Shown piece by piece: positions 10,746-48,071 of a DNA stretch of 64,000 nucleotides. Both the position numbers and the translations under genes were made by a program. How positions within the stretch are numbered: the first letter of the stretch is position 1; each line of letters opens with the position of its first letter. Origin of the DNA: Turritopsis dohrnii (lineage: Eukaryota > Cnidaria > Hydrozoa > Anthoathecata > Oceaniidae); assembly GCA_027922465.2 (NCBI GenBank), contig BQMF02000234.1, forward strand, positions 186,001 to 250,000, read 5' to 3'. A model generated the notes under the pieces. It was not told the origin of the DNA. It did no database searches and worked only from the letters and a program-made list of their open reading frames with translations.

Positions 10746-13420
10746 ATCAATCCTGCCTCCATTACCGCCTCTTGTGTCGAGTCGATTTTTTCGCATGATG
10801 GTAAATTATACAAGCATTCCCTTCTTGTTCCATATTCGATTATTTCTTATCCCATTTTGAAAATATCTGTGTTTTATTAAAAATAAACCGTACTACTCCA
10901 AACAACACCGAGAATAACAGATGCAGCCAAGTAGATGTCATTTTCAAATCGCTCCTAATTCAGTACCACCCTTCATTGGCGTTATTTTTTAACTGCCCTC
11001 ACACGAGGCATTGCGCAATAATTTGCTTAGTAACTTCGAGTGTGATCGATCACTGCAAACATGTCGTATCTCGAAACTTCACTGCTTGCAAACAAGCGTA
11101 GCAGTTTATTAGGAGCCATTGCAAGACTTCATATGTAGTATGTCAGTTTTTAGTTTCAAGTGGGTGGGCTGAATAGCCAATCACTACGGTTGGAAGTCCA
11201 AGCACTAAAAAATTCACGTTTACTTTACTTGCTAAATAAATGTCCTAGAAACCTCAACTCAGATTAATGGAAGGACAGTTGTATTGAACTTGTCATTATG
11301 ATTTTTCCAGTACATTTTAATTAGATATAGCGCGACTTCGAGATAAAAAGGCTTATAAGCGGGCCGTCAATGCTGACGCGCGAACAACTGTAGTTGTGTG
11401 TTGTCTCCTGAGCAAAAAGATATCATAAAATTGCTCTGTTCAGCAACAGCTTTGAACCATTTAATCAGGGATACTAATCCATACTAATCTCAATATGACA
11501 TCGGCGGCTAATTATGATAACTGATGGAGGCTAAATAGTATGGTTACTGTGGAGATTGATATGGTTGCTATGGAGGTGTACTACTCCTTGGATTATTTTT
11601 CCATTATCATAATGAACTTTCGTTTCCAGGAGTTATGAGATTTTAAAAGATTACATTTTTGAGTTAAGATTTTTAGAAAATTTCAGTACAACAAACTTTA
11701 ATAGAGATCAATTAGAAATTAATAGAATGTATTTCGCAGAATGAAAAACATGCTTGAAACACTTATTAATGTCTTTCAGCAAAAATCAATGTTTTCATAT
11801 TTGAGGAAATATATCCTGTAGCACATACAACAAAAATAAAGAAAGTGAATACTTGTTTATACTGAACATACCTCTGTTGAATACACACTCTCAGGGTTTT
11901 GCAAGCTTGAACTTAACCTCTTCAATAGAGCATAAGTTATCTGTCTTGCGGGTAATGATTTATTTAACATAAATCTTAAGCGATTAAACATTGCATTCGC
12001 AAAATAATCTTTGAAGAAATCTGTGAAAAAACAGCAGATGCAAAGAAAACCAGGTGGGATTTAGATTGTTGAGATCTTTATTCAAAATCTAAAATACATA
12101 ATCAGAATAAACTAAACTTAAAAAGTAAAATGTGTTGGTGTGTAAAATAGTGGGTACGTTGAGGTTGAAAATGTTGGGTTTTTTTAATGATACCTATGGT
12201 AACTTGGGTAAGGATAACAGAATGGAACAAAATGCAATAGGATGCAGAATCAAGGCTGTATATAATAATTTCCGGGGTACATGTCATCCAAGCCATTGAT
12301 TCTGGGCCCGACTGCAGTTTACTACCATAGCTATTAACCCATTCTTTAGGCCTACAATTTTAAAATTTTAAATTATCACTTGTTATGATTTTCCCTCAAA
12401 CCGTCACATATACACTATTTTGATTAGCATGGTCTTTGTATTATTAACTTTTAACCAAGTTTGCCTATATGAAAAATATATAATTCTTTCATAATATTAC
12501 TTCTAAATAACTAAATTTGCATGTGTGATGTATTGTTTTGATAATGTCTTGATATCAAACATATATATATATGTTACATATACTAAATTGATCTACCATA
12601 TTGACCATTTTGGCAGGAAAGCATGCAGAGTATTTGCATGGTTTCCTGTCAAAATTTAAGCTTGAACACACATTATTATAACACTTTTTACTTTTAATGT
12701 ATAACTGAAAAATTGGTGTAATAATAAAGAATTGAAAATATCAGAAATTATAAAGGGATTTTTAGCAAGCTTTATTGGTGTAAAAAAGATCTATCTACCT
12801 GTTATTGAAAAGAAACTCACGGTTCACATAGACAGGAGAAAAGGAAGGGAGGAGAGGAGAGGAGAAATATATAAAGAGAGCATCATCAGAAAATAATGGA
12901 ATAAAACATCAGTTCAATGGTGTAATAAAGAAACAATATACTTCATATCAAAATTCTATCATCTACTATTTTAAAGTAAATTAAGGAAACAAATGGATTG
13001 CAACATTTATCAAATGAAAGTTCCAATCTTGTCTTCTTTTTTGATGATACAAGAGTTTTGCAGAAAGCCTCGCTGGATCAGCGAGTGATATTTCCCATGA
13101 TGGCGAATAGACTATTTTTAACATTCAGTTTTCAAGTGAGTTTAACAAAAATTAAATTGCACCAAAAAGAACCTTTTTCCAAAAATAACCCTTTAATGCA
13201 GTTATAAGAGCTAGTAACTCACGCAATAATAACATTAAAGTTCTGAAAACATTGATTTCCTAAACGTTGAGATGTCATATTTTTATCTTACTTGCTTTAC
13301 AAAATTTGAATTCTAAAAGTAATAACTCATTCTCTCATTTTATGCTTCATCACCGCTCATTGAAGTGGTGAGCTGAGAAATCCAAATCGAGATCGACTGT
13401 TTTAATACTATATTTTACAG
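10746..13420. other. Intergenic, upstream of PSMC3; nothing assigned
   Basis: No exon, RNA gene or transposon end could be supported. Minor features are an AT dinucleotide run near 12562 and a GGAGA run near 12846. The bases before the PSMC3 ATG end in 'tattttacag', so an untranslated or short coding first exon may lie here. Confidence 0.35.
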
Positions 13421-13422
13421 TC

Positions 13423-20111
<6,689 letters not shown>

Positions 20112-20296
20112 GTTATTTTTCAAATGTTTGTCAAGGAATGGGACCGAAATTGGTTGTTGTTTAAATTTTTTTTAAAACACCTGCTCGTTCAGAAGCTTGA
20201 AACGTTTACTGTGACGGAGTCGTCACGTGATGTGTGGAAGAACTTCTCGATGGCTTCGAAGGTTGAGAGAGTTGTATTGGTGGATTGTTTGTAGAA

Positions 20297-20302
20297 AATA
20301 AA
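20297..20302 (+). terminator. Possible PSMC3 polyadenylation signal
   Basis: AATAAA about 185 bases after the PSMC3 stop codon, followed by an A-rich then T-rich stretch. Confidence 0.4.
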
Positions 20303-20362
20303 AAAAGGTTACTCTAATCACATGAAGTTGTGAAAAAAGTGTTTTGTATGAGGTTCTGACAA

Positions 20363-20439
20363 CACCTTTCGCCAACCTCGAACCCAGGGTCTCTGTCGAA
20401 AAGGCAAAAGACCCTGGGTTCGAGGTTGCACCTTTCACC
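20363..20439. mobile_element. Palindrome element (copy 2) with 11-bp target duplication
   Basis: Arms of 19 bp at 20374-20392 and 20409-20427 match the outer part of the 9215-9287 palindrome. The left arm lacks the inner 11 bases, so the stem is shorter. Flanks CACCTTTCGCC (20363-20373) and CACCTTTCACC (20429-20439) agree at 10 of 11 positions, an independent target duplication unlike that of copy 1. Confidence 0.8.
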
Positions 20440-20880
20440 CATTTCACATTCGAGTCAAACTTTTCGATACTTTGATAAAAGCCTTTGGAAGATCGGGGCA
20501 TAGCCGGAAGTCATGCTGATCCTCACTCAAACAACTGAACAAGGATTACACCAAAATCATTTAATGATCTTGATATTGGTTTGATTAACTCTATATTACC
20601 AGCAGATGAGTTCATCTGCTGACTTTAGTTTTCCATGATTTCGTGATCTGAGTTTCTCGATTTGTGAGTTGCGTTTAAATATTCATAAGTTTCCATTGGT
20701 TCAATAAAAAAACTGCTTGGCGACCAAAACAGTGTAACTATAATGCGATGTCGTGAAAAACACAAAGAATAGACACAAGAAGAAGGACAGAGAGAAGTTG
20801 AAGTTATTCTTGCAAGGTTTTTGAGTGATTCCAATTCCAAGAAAACGGAAACAGGTGAATATATTTGCTTCACCAAATCC
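20440..20880. other. Intergenic, nothing assigned
   Basis: No exon or transposon end could be supported. Confidence 0.4.
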
Positions 20881-20971
20881 TTATTGTGAATAGTCTGTTA
20901 TTTTCATTTGATAGAGCGAGGCATGTAGTATTTTGCTTGTTGAACCCGGACAGAAATAACAGTGTTTTGAC
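20881..20971 (+). repeat. Copy of PSMC3 intron 3 segment
   Basis: Near-identical to 19063-19150, including the rare string 'gatagagcgaggcatgtagt'. No PSMC3 exon sequence is carried along. Confidence 0.8.
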
Positions 20972-23900
20972 CGTGAAGTAGTAATGATAATGGTATTCGT
21001 CTCGGTATGGTTATAGAAACAAGTGTTTTTTTCTGAGAGCTCACTAGCTTATTATAATGAATTCTGAACACTGACTTTTGTCGTCTTGACCGATCAGTTC
21101 TCTGTTAGTGTCATACGTGAATTGTGGTAGAAAATGACCTGTTAGGTTTTCTTTGTTATTGTTAGTGTTAGGGTTAGGGTTAGTCATAAGCGTAAACCAC
21201 GGGGGGTGAAAATATTCTAAGGGGTCAGAATCTCGTGCTTGTTTGAATCTCTCAGCTGTCTGTAAGACATGTATAAAATTTTTTACTTCGCACGTGTGTT
21301 ATTGTCAATTAATAGTTCTTGTAAATAAAGCAAAAATATTATGTGAACAGAAGAGGGTATACTGGTATGATGCAAGCACGAGTTACGAATTGTATGTTTC
21401 AAATTAAACCAAGCTACGCATAAAAACAAGAATTTAGGTAGTTGATCGATTGATGATCTGGTCCACGTTAAAATAGGCAGAATATGTTGACAGGACCTTG
21501 TCAACTAACACACTATAAAAAAGTATTTGCTTCCAAGCCTAATGTTCAATTGTAGTATTATCCACTATCTGCTTGTTCATTTTCTTCTCTTTTTCTGGAG
21601 GCCCACATCAGTGAATTACACTATAATTTCCCTCTGGCCTCGGTAACATAATAATAAATAAAAACAAAATCTCTAAGCGTTCTTCCAAAGCTCGAATTGT
21701 AGAATCAACAATTAGACATCAAATTATTATACATCATATATACTCGATCAGTCAAGAACTGTGACGTGGCAATAGTAGCCTGGTGTAAGTGATTTTCAGA
21801 GATAGAAGGAAGGGAAGGGAAAATCTCGAAGATATGTCCCTAATATGAAATCAGAAAAGAATAAAAGAGGTAGCGAGATTTGAGAAGGAGCGTAGTCGAA
21901 AAAAGTCTCAAAATGAGATTCTATTTGAAAGCCCAATGCATTTCAATGTGCAATTGTGAGAATTGTTTATCTGATATAGAAATTGCTTTTCGAGTTATTC
22001 CATATCTTCATGGAACAAAAAGCTCCATCCCCAATTTCAATGAAACTTGGTGCAGAGAGAAGAAAAACTGTGTAAAATGTTAAGCGCTTCTAGAATCCTT
22101 GCTTGTCAAAGTTTGGGTCAAAATAACCAATTTTCAGCAAATGGTAGCCATTTTGAATTTTTTGTCGTACTTTAAAATTATATCTTCTATATCCACTCAA
22201 TAAATCATGGTTTGAATAAATTTTGGTATCTGAAAGTTTTGAATTCAAAATTAGGGATTTCTGAAAGGAAACAGGTCAATTTTCAAATTTGACCATGAAT
22301 TATTTTGTCGCAGGATATGGGGGTACCTAAACATATGAAAGATTTCCGAGATTTACCAAACTTGGAAAAACTTGAAATTTCCCGTATGTTCATAGCAGAT
22401 ATTGAGAGACAGATTTATGCAAAAAGTTGACAAAGGCAATCAAGAGATATCCAACTTCAAACTTGTTCAAAAGTTTCTCCCAAATTGATGTATATATTCC
22501 AACCCCGCGACATTTCTTGATTGCATGATGTAACAGTACTTAAATGTAATGAAGCTGAAATATTGTGAACAGTGATCAGATCTTCAGTCAAAAGAAGATG
22601 ATGTAGATCGTTTAATAACATGCACGAAAGAGAAACTGAAAACTGCCAACAGCAGACAAATTTGGTATCAAAAAGCACCTATGCTAAAATAAGATAAGGG
22701 AATCACTGAATTCTGAAACCCAGCACAGACTTCCCCCAATGTGTTGTTGTGAGAATCTTTTGTTGTGATGATGTGTATTCAAAATAACTGGAAAAAAGCA
22801 CGTGTATATGCTGCATCAGAAACTTGAACATGAATTGCAGCCGTCACTTTTAAAGGTACTAATCATTCCGATTATAAATCATATCCAACTTAAATTGAAA
22901 ACACTGCACATTCCATGCAGTCCATGACCAAACTTCAAGACATTTCTGTTATTGTCAAAAACAATAGTGGGCATGAGTATGCATATTTTGTTTATGACCG
23001 GAGTCTTTTTGCATTCCAAAGTTGGGATGATTGACGGCACACCATCTCTGCCTGAATGAGTTATTCCGATTTACGTCTTTTTACTATGTTGTAAGACCAA
23101 CACTTAATGTATCTGTGGTAGCAAGTAAAATATCAGATATCCATAAGTATACAAGCTATTCCAGCTTACGACACAATATTTTTCACAGTATGCAAATGAT
23201 CCAAATTGTGACGACATACTTCAAATGAGCTTCCACAACGCAGAAAAAACAACACTGATAGTTATATCAATATTAGGAACAATTTCTATTATATTTTCCA
23301 GTGATGTAGCTAGTATTTTTTTTTTTTCATTATTGCATCCCTTTTTTGTCAGCTGTTCGTTTCCAGGACCTTTCATTGTTGTTCTTATTTCCAATACTGA
23401 TATCGGCACACTGCAATCTTCAGTGCTGTTCATAAAAGGTTTCATTTTCTTCAAATGAAGTTGTGAGATTGCAAACGCAACTTACAAAAAAATAAAGTAT
23501 TCCAGAAGCATTTTACCGCGCTTTTTACTGTTTCAAACTTCGAAAACAATGTGTCAATTCTGTTATTTCTGGTTGCCACCTGATAAACTACATCGGCTCA
23601 AGTCAACATTTCCTAACTTTACATCTGAAATGCCATGGTAACTATAGTAACAATTCCCGATCCAAACGCACTTTACAAAATTTTTATCTGGAATCATTAT
23701 TGCACCAGCGAGGAAAATCTTCAAGGAAGCGCAAATCTCGAGTAAGCGCCGCTTTATACTTCTCACAAAGGTGCTTACTTCATAAATTGTAGAAAAGCGC
23801 CTATTACATACTATTAAACTACACTATAGAAGATAAGTGAAAAAGTTTATTATATAGGCTTCTCAACGTGATTATTCTAGAAGGAAATTTGAAGCATTCT

Positions 23901-25594
23901 GAAATATTCGCAGCACTAAAGTTCACACGAGATGACTGATTGTACTTGAGCTTAATGAAGTAATATTGACTATATGTATACGACAGCTCTTCGTTCATCT
24001 CCAATTTGGAAAACAAGAACTTTTAAAGACGTGTTTAGTTTGCAGTCAGTACTTCTCTTATTTTAGTTTGTATAATTCAAAATAAACGATGCACACAGGG
24101 GAAGTTTTTGAAAATATATACTGCAATCCACGAGAGTGGCACTGACTTAATTTCTATAACTGTCTCTTAATAGAAGGTACGGTTTAATAGGATGATTTCA
24201 TTCGGTTAATTTTTCTTTCCGGCTGGTGAAGTTATTGCTTCTTAGACTTTGCATCATTGAATATTCTCTGTAACCATTACAAGAGGCTGCGCTATTATCG
24301 GTTGTAAAATTTCCGGTGCGTTGTAGTGCCATTTAGCCTCCCATCAAGAGTGCGTTTTCTGATGCCACTATCTGGCATTAATAGGGCATATTTTCCTGGA
24401 TGAATGATTCCCTCCTTCCCCCTTTTAATTTTTTATATGCATTACGGCTCTTAACTTCAGTTAAGATCGGACAGTTACTACATCCAAATCACCACAGCCT
24501 CTCTCGCTATGCTACTCGAATGTTGGTGGTTTGAGAACTAACTTTCCTTTTGTCGCGCCTTTCTTTGCATCCCTCTCACCTGACTTTCCTGGTCTATGTG
24601 AAACTAACCAAAAACCGTCGATTACTTTAAGGCCAAACCTCTTTCAATTATATCGTCAAATATAATTGAATTTGCCTTAGCAACTCGGAAAAACTCTTCG
24701 AACTTCATCTCTCTCAATAAGCATAAAGAGGTCCAACAAGTTTGCAGTTTAATGGTGTTTATATATAAAGCAAAGAAGGTCGGTTCCTTTCATCGTCCTG
24801 ATGTTATGTTCAGTGCACAAGAGCATCCTCAAATAAACTCACTTTAAAATAATTATGTTAACGATTTACGACTTTTCCTGAATGTACTTTCTCCATTGAA
24901 ACTCTCCTAAGTTCCAAGTAAATCTAGACAAATATGTAGCTTGAATCCAGTTTATATTCGACAAAGTATTTACAGATTTTACGTTATATCCTGACTCTTC
25001 ATACTTGGCAAAGTCATCACCCTCTGGACAAAAACCTCGCAGTGACTGCTTCCAAGCCAAAACAGCAGCGCCATCTTCTGGCATTTTTTACTGTCGAGAA
25101 AACCGTGAGGGTGGCAACTATAGACAAGTATGTGTTTATCTCCCACCCAAACTTCCCAGATCTCAAAACTTAAATTTACAATTTTATATTCTTAATCGAT
25201 CGTCGTCTTTCTTCACCATTCAACCTAAGAAACAAACGTAAACGAATGTATAGTCAATCAGTAAGAATTAAGCCAGAAGTCATAAAATCTATCAAGTAAT
25301 TTCTTACAAATATCCTTGATTATCGACGTCAATGCATCAGTTCACTAGCTGTTTTTCATCTGTAAAGTGAATTGAAAGCAAAAATGAGTCGAAAGCTAGT
25401 GATAGTGTAACAATGTATTAAAAATCGCACACAAAAACTATTCTGTAAGTGCTAAAACATTTTGAAAGTAACTATACATACCAGATATGTACTGTAGATG
25501 CATCTAGCTAAGGACAAATTATTTTCAGGCTAATATTCCCAGAACAACATAGCTATGAACCACATAAAACAAACATAAAGACATTACTGAAGGA
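20972..25594. other. Intergenic, no confident gene
   Basis: Contains a short TTAGGG-like run near 21168-21184 and scattered short frames without family resemblance. A small candidate frame at 24866-25084 is listed separately. Confidence 0.4.
24866..25084 (-). CDS. Small hypothetical frame or first exon (72 codons), doubtful
   Basis: The minus strand opens MPEDGAAVLAWKQSLRGF and continues to a stop at 24866. Its start sits in 'cagaagatggcgctg', a YY1-like word that also offers a second ATG in another frame (MALLFWLGSSHCEVF...). Composition of the first 45 codons looks protein-like, and a possible donor follows 'gatataac'. No homologue is recognised. It could be a first exon of a gene whose rest lies to the left, or chance. 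Confidence 0.25.
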   Translation of the reverse strand: MPEDGAAVLAWKQSLRGFCPEGDDFAKYEESGYNVKSVNTLSNINWIQATYLSRFTWNLGEFQWRKYIQEKS

Positions 25595-26715
25595 AAAAGA
25601 CAATGTAAGTACAACCTAAAATGACAACATGAACCTAAAAGAAAGAGTCTAAAAGAACCTAAAAGAAAGTAATGAAATAGATATTTCGTTCTTTCACTTA
25701 AATCCTGAAATATAGATATGCTAAAATCATTAAATCTTTGCAGTTAAAATCTAAAAGAAAAGTCATGACAATGAATTAAGTTACGTCGACTTAAAGAAGA
25801 ATGGCATGGAAACAAGATGAAAATGATTCCTAAAATGACTCCTAAAATGATTCCTAAAACAAAGTAATGCAGGTAAATGGTATAATTGTATAAAAATAAT
25901 GATATCATTTTATTAAAAACCTAAAGAAAAAAAGTTAGATCTTTTTACCTAAAAGCTGAAACGAAGTTCATAACACGTGTGAGGCAGAATTAAGGCATCA
26001 GTATGATTTCTAATGCAGAAAGAGTTACGTAGTTTTACCTAACTCCTAAAGGAAGTAAGGGTTCGAATTAAATCAGATCATGTACCTAAATTGAATTCCT
26101 GCCAATAGTGTCAAATCTGTTATTTGGGAATTTAAATCAAGTTCCTAAAAAAGGAAAAACCTAAAAGGAAATAGTCACAACGGAATTGATTCATTTCCCT
26201 GATTAGAAATCATGGAAACAAAATGAAGGTCTTTCATCTAAAGCTTAAAAGATACGATTAAATCAATAAAATGTTTTAAATATAATATCTAGAACAAGAT
26301 AATGTGGACATCAGGGCAACTCTACATCTAAAATCCTAAATGGAATCCATAGACCTAAAACCAAAATCAAATACCCAAAATGGGAAAAAGCTAATAAGAA
26401 CTGCTGGCAACGGGAATAAATTTAAATTTAAATAAATAAATTTAAAAAAAAAACACAACGGGAAAACAGATCAGTTCTTTCACCTAAAATTTAAAAGAAA
26501 GTTCAGAAGACAAAATTAAATCTCTTTACATAAATCTAAAAACAAGTCACAAAGGCGCCAGCAAGCCTTTATTTTTTATACTGAAGACATCATATGAAAT
26601 CCGTACTTTTTTTGCCCCAAATTAGAACCTACAGTTTCTTACTGCCACTACAGATACAAGTCATTTTACCTAAAGTTAAAAGTCAAATTCCTAAAATTAA
26701 TCCACAACATATTCA
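25595..26715. repeat. Degenerate CCTAAA-rich tract
   Basis: Over about 1.1 kb the words 'acctaaaag', 'tcctaaaatga', 'acctaaa' and close variants recur at irregular spacing in otherwise AT-rich DNA, for example three tandem 'cctaaaatga'-type units near 25831-25860. It looks like a decayed minisatellite. No coding frame. Confidence 0.55.
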
Positions 26716-27083
26716 AACATATTCAATAAATGTTAGACTCTCCAATTGGGGATAAATGCATTGGATGGTAGCTATTAATGGTAGGACTTAGCAATTGTAT
26801 AAATGCTTTGATAGCAAAAAATCAGACCAACTTTAAATCAGGATGACAAGAAGAGTGAAAAGAATAGGAAAAGATTCTGTCTGATTGGGCAAGATAATAT
26901 ACTAAAACCTATTTCTGCTATTCACACTTTTTAGTCTGAAACAAGTTGCAAAAATAATTCTGCTTGGAAATATTTAAAGCGTTTAAAGATAATTGCAGAA
27001 ATCATTTTTGCCAATGAGCTGAAAATTCAAAATTACAAAATTTCTCGGAAAAAAATCTCCCTATTTTTGGAATGTTTTTGCAG

Positions 27084-27283
27084 TGATGGAGCCCAGAGCT
27101 TCGAGTCCAGAAAGCCAACTTGTCTTGGGCAGGAAAAGCGGTGCCTACAGTGATATGTTACATATCCCTGCTTCAAAGAACAGCAGCGTCGCATGGACAT
27201 CCAACATGGGGGCCATTCCGTCCTCCACTACTTCAAGAAAGCAATCCAAAGCAACAAAGACATCTGAAACTACCAACGACTAA
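27084..27283 (+). CDS. Possible terminal coding exon, unrecognised
   Basis: An acceptor-like 'atgtttttgcag' ends at 27083. From 27084 a frame reads through VMEPRASSPESQLVLGRKSG to a TAA at 27281-27283 (about 66 codons), rich in Ser and Thr with a basic end (SRKQSKATKTSE). That composition suits a disordered C-terminus. I found no upstream plus-strand exons that join it and no family resemblance, so it may be spurious. Confidence 0.3.
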
Positions 27284-28154
27284 CAAAAACCAAAGAATTT
27301 TTGCATGCATTTCGTATGAAATCTGTCTTTGTTGTTATATTAGACTTTTACGCAAATTCGAAAGTTTATGATGTGCAAAGCATCGAACAATCTTAAGCGA
27401 TTTGACACAATGGAGAATCCTTTTATCGATTAAAAACAACTATTGGAAATTCAGTGGAAATAAAACTACAGTTGTCAACTGTCCACAGGTCATACATTTC
27501 ATCTATCTGTATTTACTATTTTTCTCATAAATTACTGGCTAGTCTGGGATATTAAATAACTGTTTTAAGCTCGAAGTCTTGTATAAACCTGAATTTTAAT
27601 TTTTGAAATTTTTGAAGTAATAGCATTTAATGCTTTCGGTATAATATAGCGTTTATAATCAAAAGGACCTCCATTGTACCAAAACAGTCTTAAAGGGCTC
27701 CGTATGTACGCCGGTCTCTGTACGACTAACCCTTCTTCGTCGCACACAGTCGGGCATGCACCACCTCTTTACATACGGGGGAGATCATTCTCAGCCTACA
27801 TAAACTGGCACTTAAACAAATCGCATGCATGCAGTTTTGGAAGGGAGTCCAAAAAGTTCATCTACCTTCGATTAGCTCATTGTGCAGTGATTATCATGCA
27901 ACTTGTATTTCAAACTAACATTAACATTCCTACCTAATCTAGACTTTCCTTTGAGCCTTTGAGACTGATAAGCTCAAAACATTTTTTTCAACAAAACTAA
28001 GTTTATAAGCTTTATAACAATCGTTTCCGCAAGGAAGAAAGAAGTTAGCAAATTGTTTCCGGAGAGAGAAAACAAACAGATAGAGATAAGTTAGATTGAG
28101 CATTATTTTTTAAATTAGAGTAATAAAAAAAATTCGTATACGTCTTTCGTCAAC

Positions 28155-28385
28155 TTTTTATCAGCAAACTGTTTCATATTCCTACTTTTTCATCCACTGA
28201 ACATAAAAAGTTATTGCAAATTTATTCCCGTTGGATGGTTGGATGTAAAAAGTCGTTCCAAGTATTGTTTTGCGTAAGTCTCTTGTGCATCGTGAAACTG
28301 CTATTAAGCTGAGTCTACACTGTCTCTTTTTACGATGGCAACTAATTATTGTGTTTTTGTATGCTTTGGAATACAGGATCTCACT
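28155..28385 (+). repeat. Direct repeat pair, unit 1
   Basis: Runs from 'tatcagcaaactgtttcata' to the 'aatacaggat' area. It matches 29030-29245 through 'catattcctacttttt', 'attcccgttg', 'aagtctcttgtgcat', 'gtgaaactg' and 'actgtctcttttt', at roughly three quarters identity by eye. It may be two copies of a mobile repeat or a local duplication. Confidence 0.65.
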
Positions 28386-29029
28386 TTTGCGGTAGTTCAA
28401 ATCAAATCGATTGAAACGAGCTCACCATAATGATATGGCATGAAAACAGAAGAGATATATAATAAACTTTGAAACTCATCTTTTCAATGGTTTAGGATAA
28501 AACCTTATTAGTGAAAAAGTAACACAGGATGAAGGAACCCTTTAATGATTGTCCTGAGCCTGAACATCCGCATCATTCCGAGCTTAGAAGAACGCCAGAT
28601 TCACTCTTTAGGCCGGTAGAAAAGCATAATTAAAAAATTGCACCAAACTCCTTTCAAGAACATTAAGCTAGTAAGACATTCTTCTTTTAAAATTCTCAAT
28701 TTGCAACCGATCATACAGATGGGTACTAGCTTGCATTCTTTATTAAAAAAAATTGTTGTTGCACTCCTCCCTCGTAGTTTTTTTGAACGTGACTTCCACT
28801 AGCAATCTTGAATAATAGCTTAAGTACGCAGAAATCTGCAAAATTCAGCTTGGTAGATTTTTGGAAGTGTTACGCTCCATGCTTTCTTCATCCGTTATCT
28901 TACTGAAGTTCTGATTTAAGAATACCTTATGTTTAAAATGACGCGTGGGATCGCGTGGTGTATTCTGGTCTACTTACGAAAAGAAATCGTCACTGGTGAT
29001 GAGAATACTTTAAGTTTTATAAACTAACA

Positions 29030-29245
29030 CTTTATTAGCAAACTATTTCATATTCCTACTTTTTAATCCACTAAACATGAAAGTTGTTGCAAAGGTATTC
29101 CCGTTGCATGGACATTTACTAAAAAGTCGTGTCGATTTGTTTTAAGTCTCTTGTGCATTGTGAAACTGGCATCGAGCTGGATCTATACTGTCTCTTTTTG
29201 CGAAATCAATATTTTTGTGTTTTTGTGTACTTCGGAAAACAAGAT
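29030..29245 (+). repeat. Direct repeat pair, unit 2
   Basis: Second copy of the 28155-28385 unit, same orientation, about 870 bases downstream. Small gaps and substitutions are spread along it; no intact frame is shared. Confidence 0.65.
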
Positions 29246-29343
29246 TAAAATAACATCGTAAATTGTTTAACATGAAACACTGGATGTGATTGCTCTGATT
29301 TGAAACGTTTTTGGCAATCATAGTGTTGTCATAGTAACCTATC

Positions 29344-29377
29344 AACCTCGAACCCAGTATGTCTTGTGTTTTCGATA
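29344..29377 (+). mobile_element. Half copy of the AACCTCGAACCCAG palindrome
   Basis: AACCTCGAACCCAG is identical to the arm of the elements at 9215 and 20374. The inner arm is diverged (still ending 'ttttcgat') and the opposite arm is missing. It is a solo arm or decayed copy. Confidence 0.6.
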
Positions 29378-29688
29378 CAAGCATGACAAAGAAAACCAAA
29401 ATACGAAGGTTTTTTTGTTTGTTTACGCCATACCTACAACCGAGCTTGAGAAATAAGAAAGGACCATCATGCTTTTTTGTTTTTCTTCATCAGTGTACAC
29501 ACTTGATCATCTGGTCAGTGGATTATCATGTCTCAAAATCAATGTTAATTTTTCGTAGAAAATCTTGTATAATTTTTCTTTAAAAAAAAACTACCCAACG
29601 AAATTTACACAGTAAGAAACAGATCTCTTCGTTGCAGCAGCGAAGTTCCAGTATACAAAATATCAGCCAATCATCTTGCGAGATTACG

Positions 29689-48071
<18,383 letters not shown>

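Larger units (their letters stand above)
27284..29688. other. Intergenic, duplicated segment and palindrome remnant only
   Basis: No confident gene. A minus frame at 27565-27747 (MCDEEGLVVQRPAYIRSPLR...) is short and unassigned. The repeats at 28155-28385 and 29030-29245 and the palindrome arm at 29344-29377 are listed separately. Confidence 0.4.
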
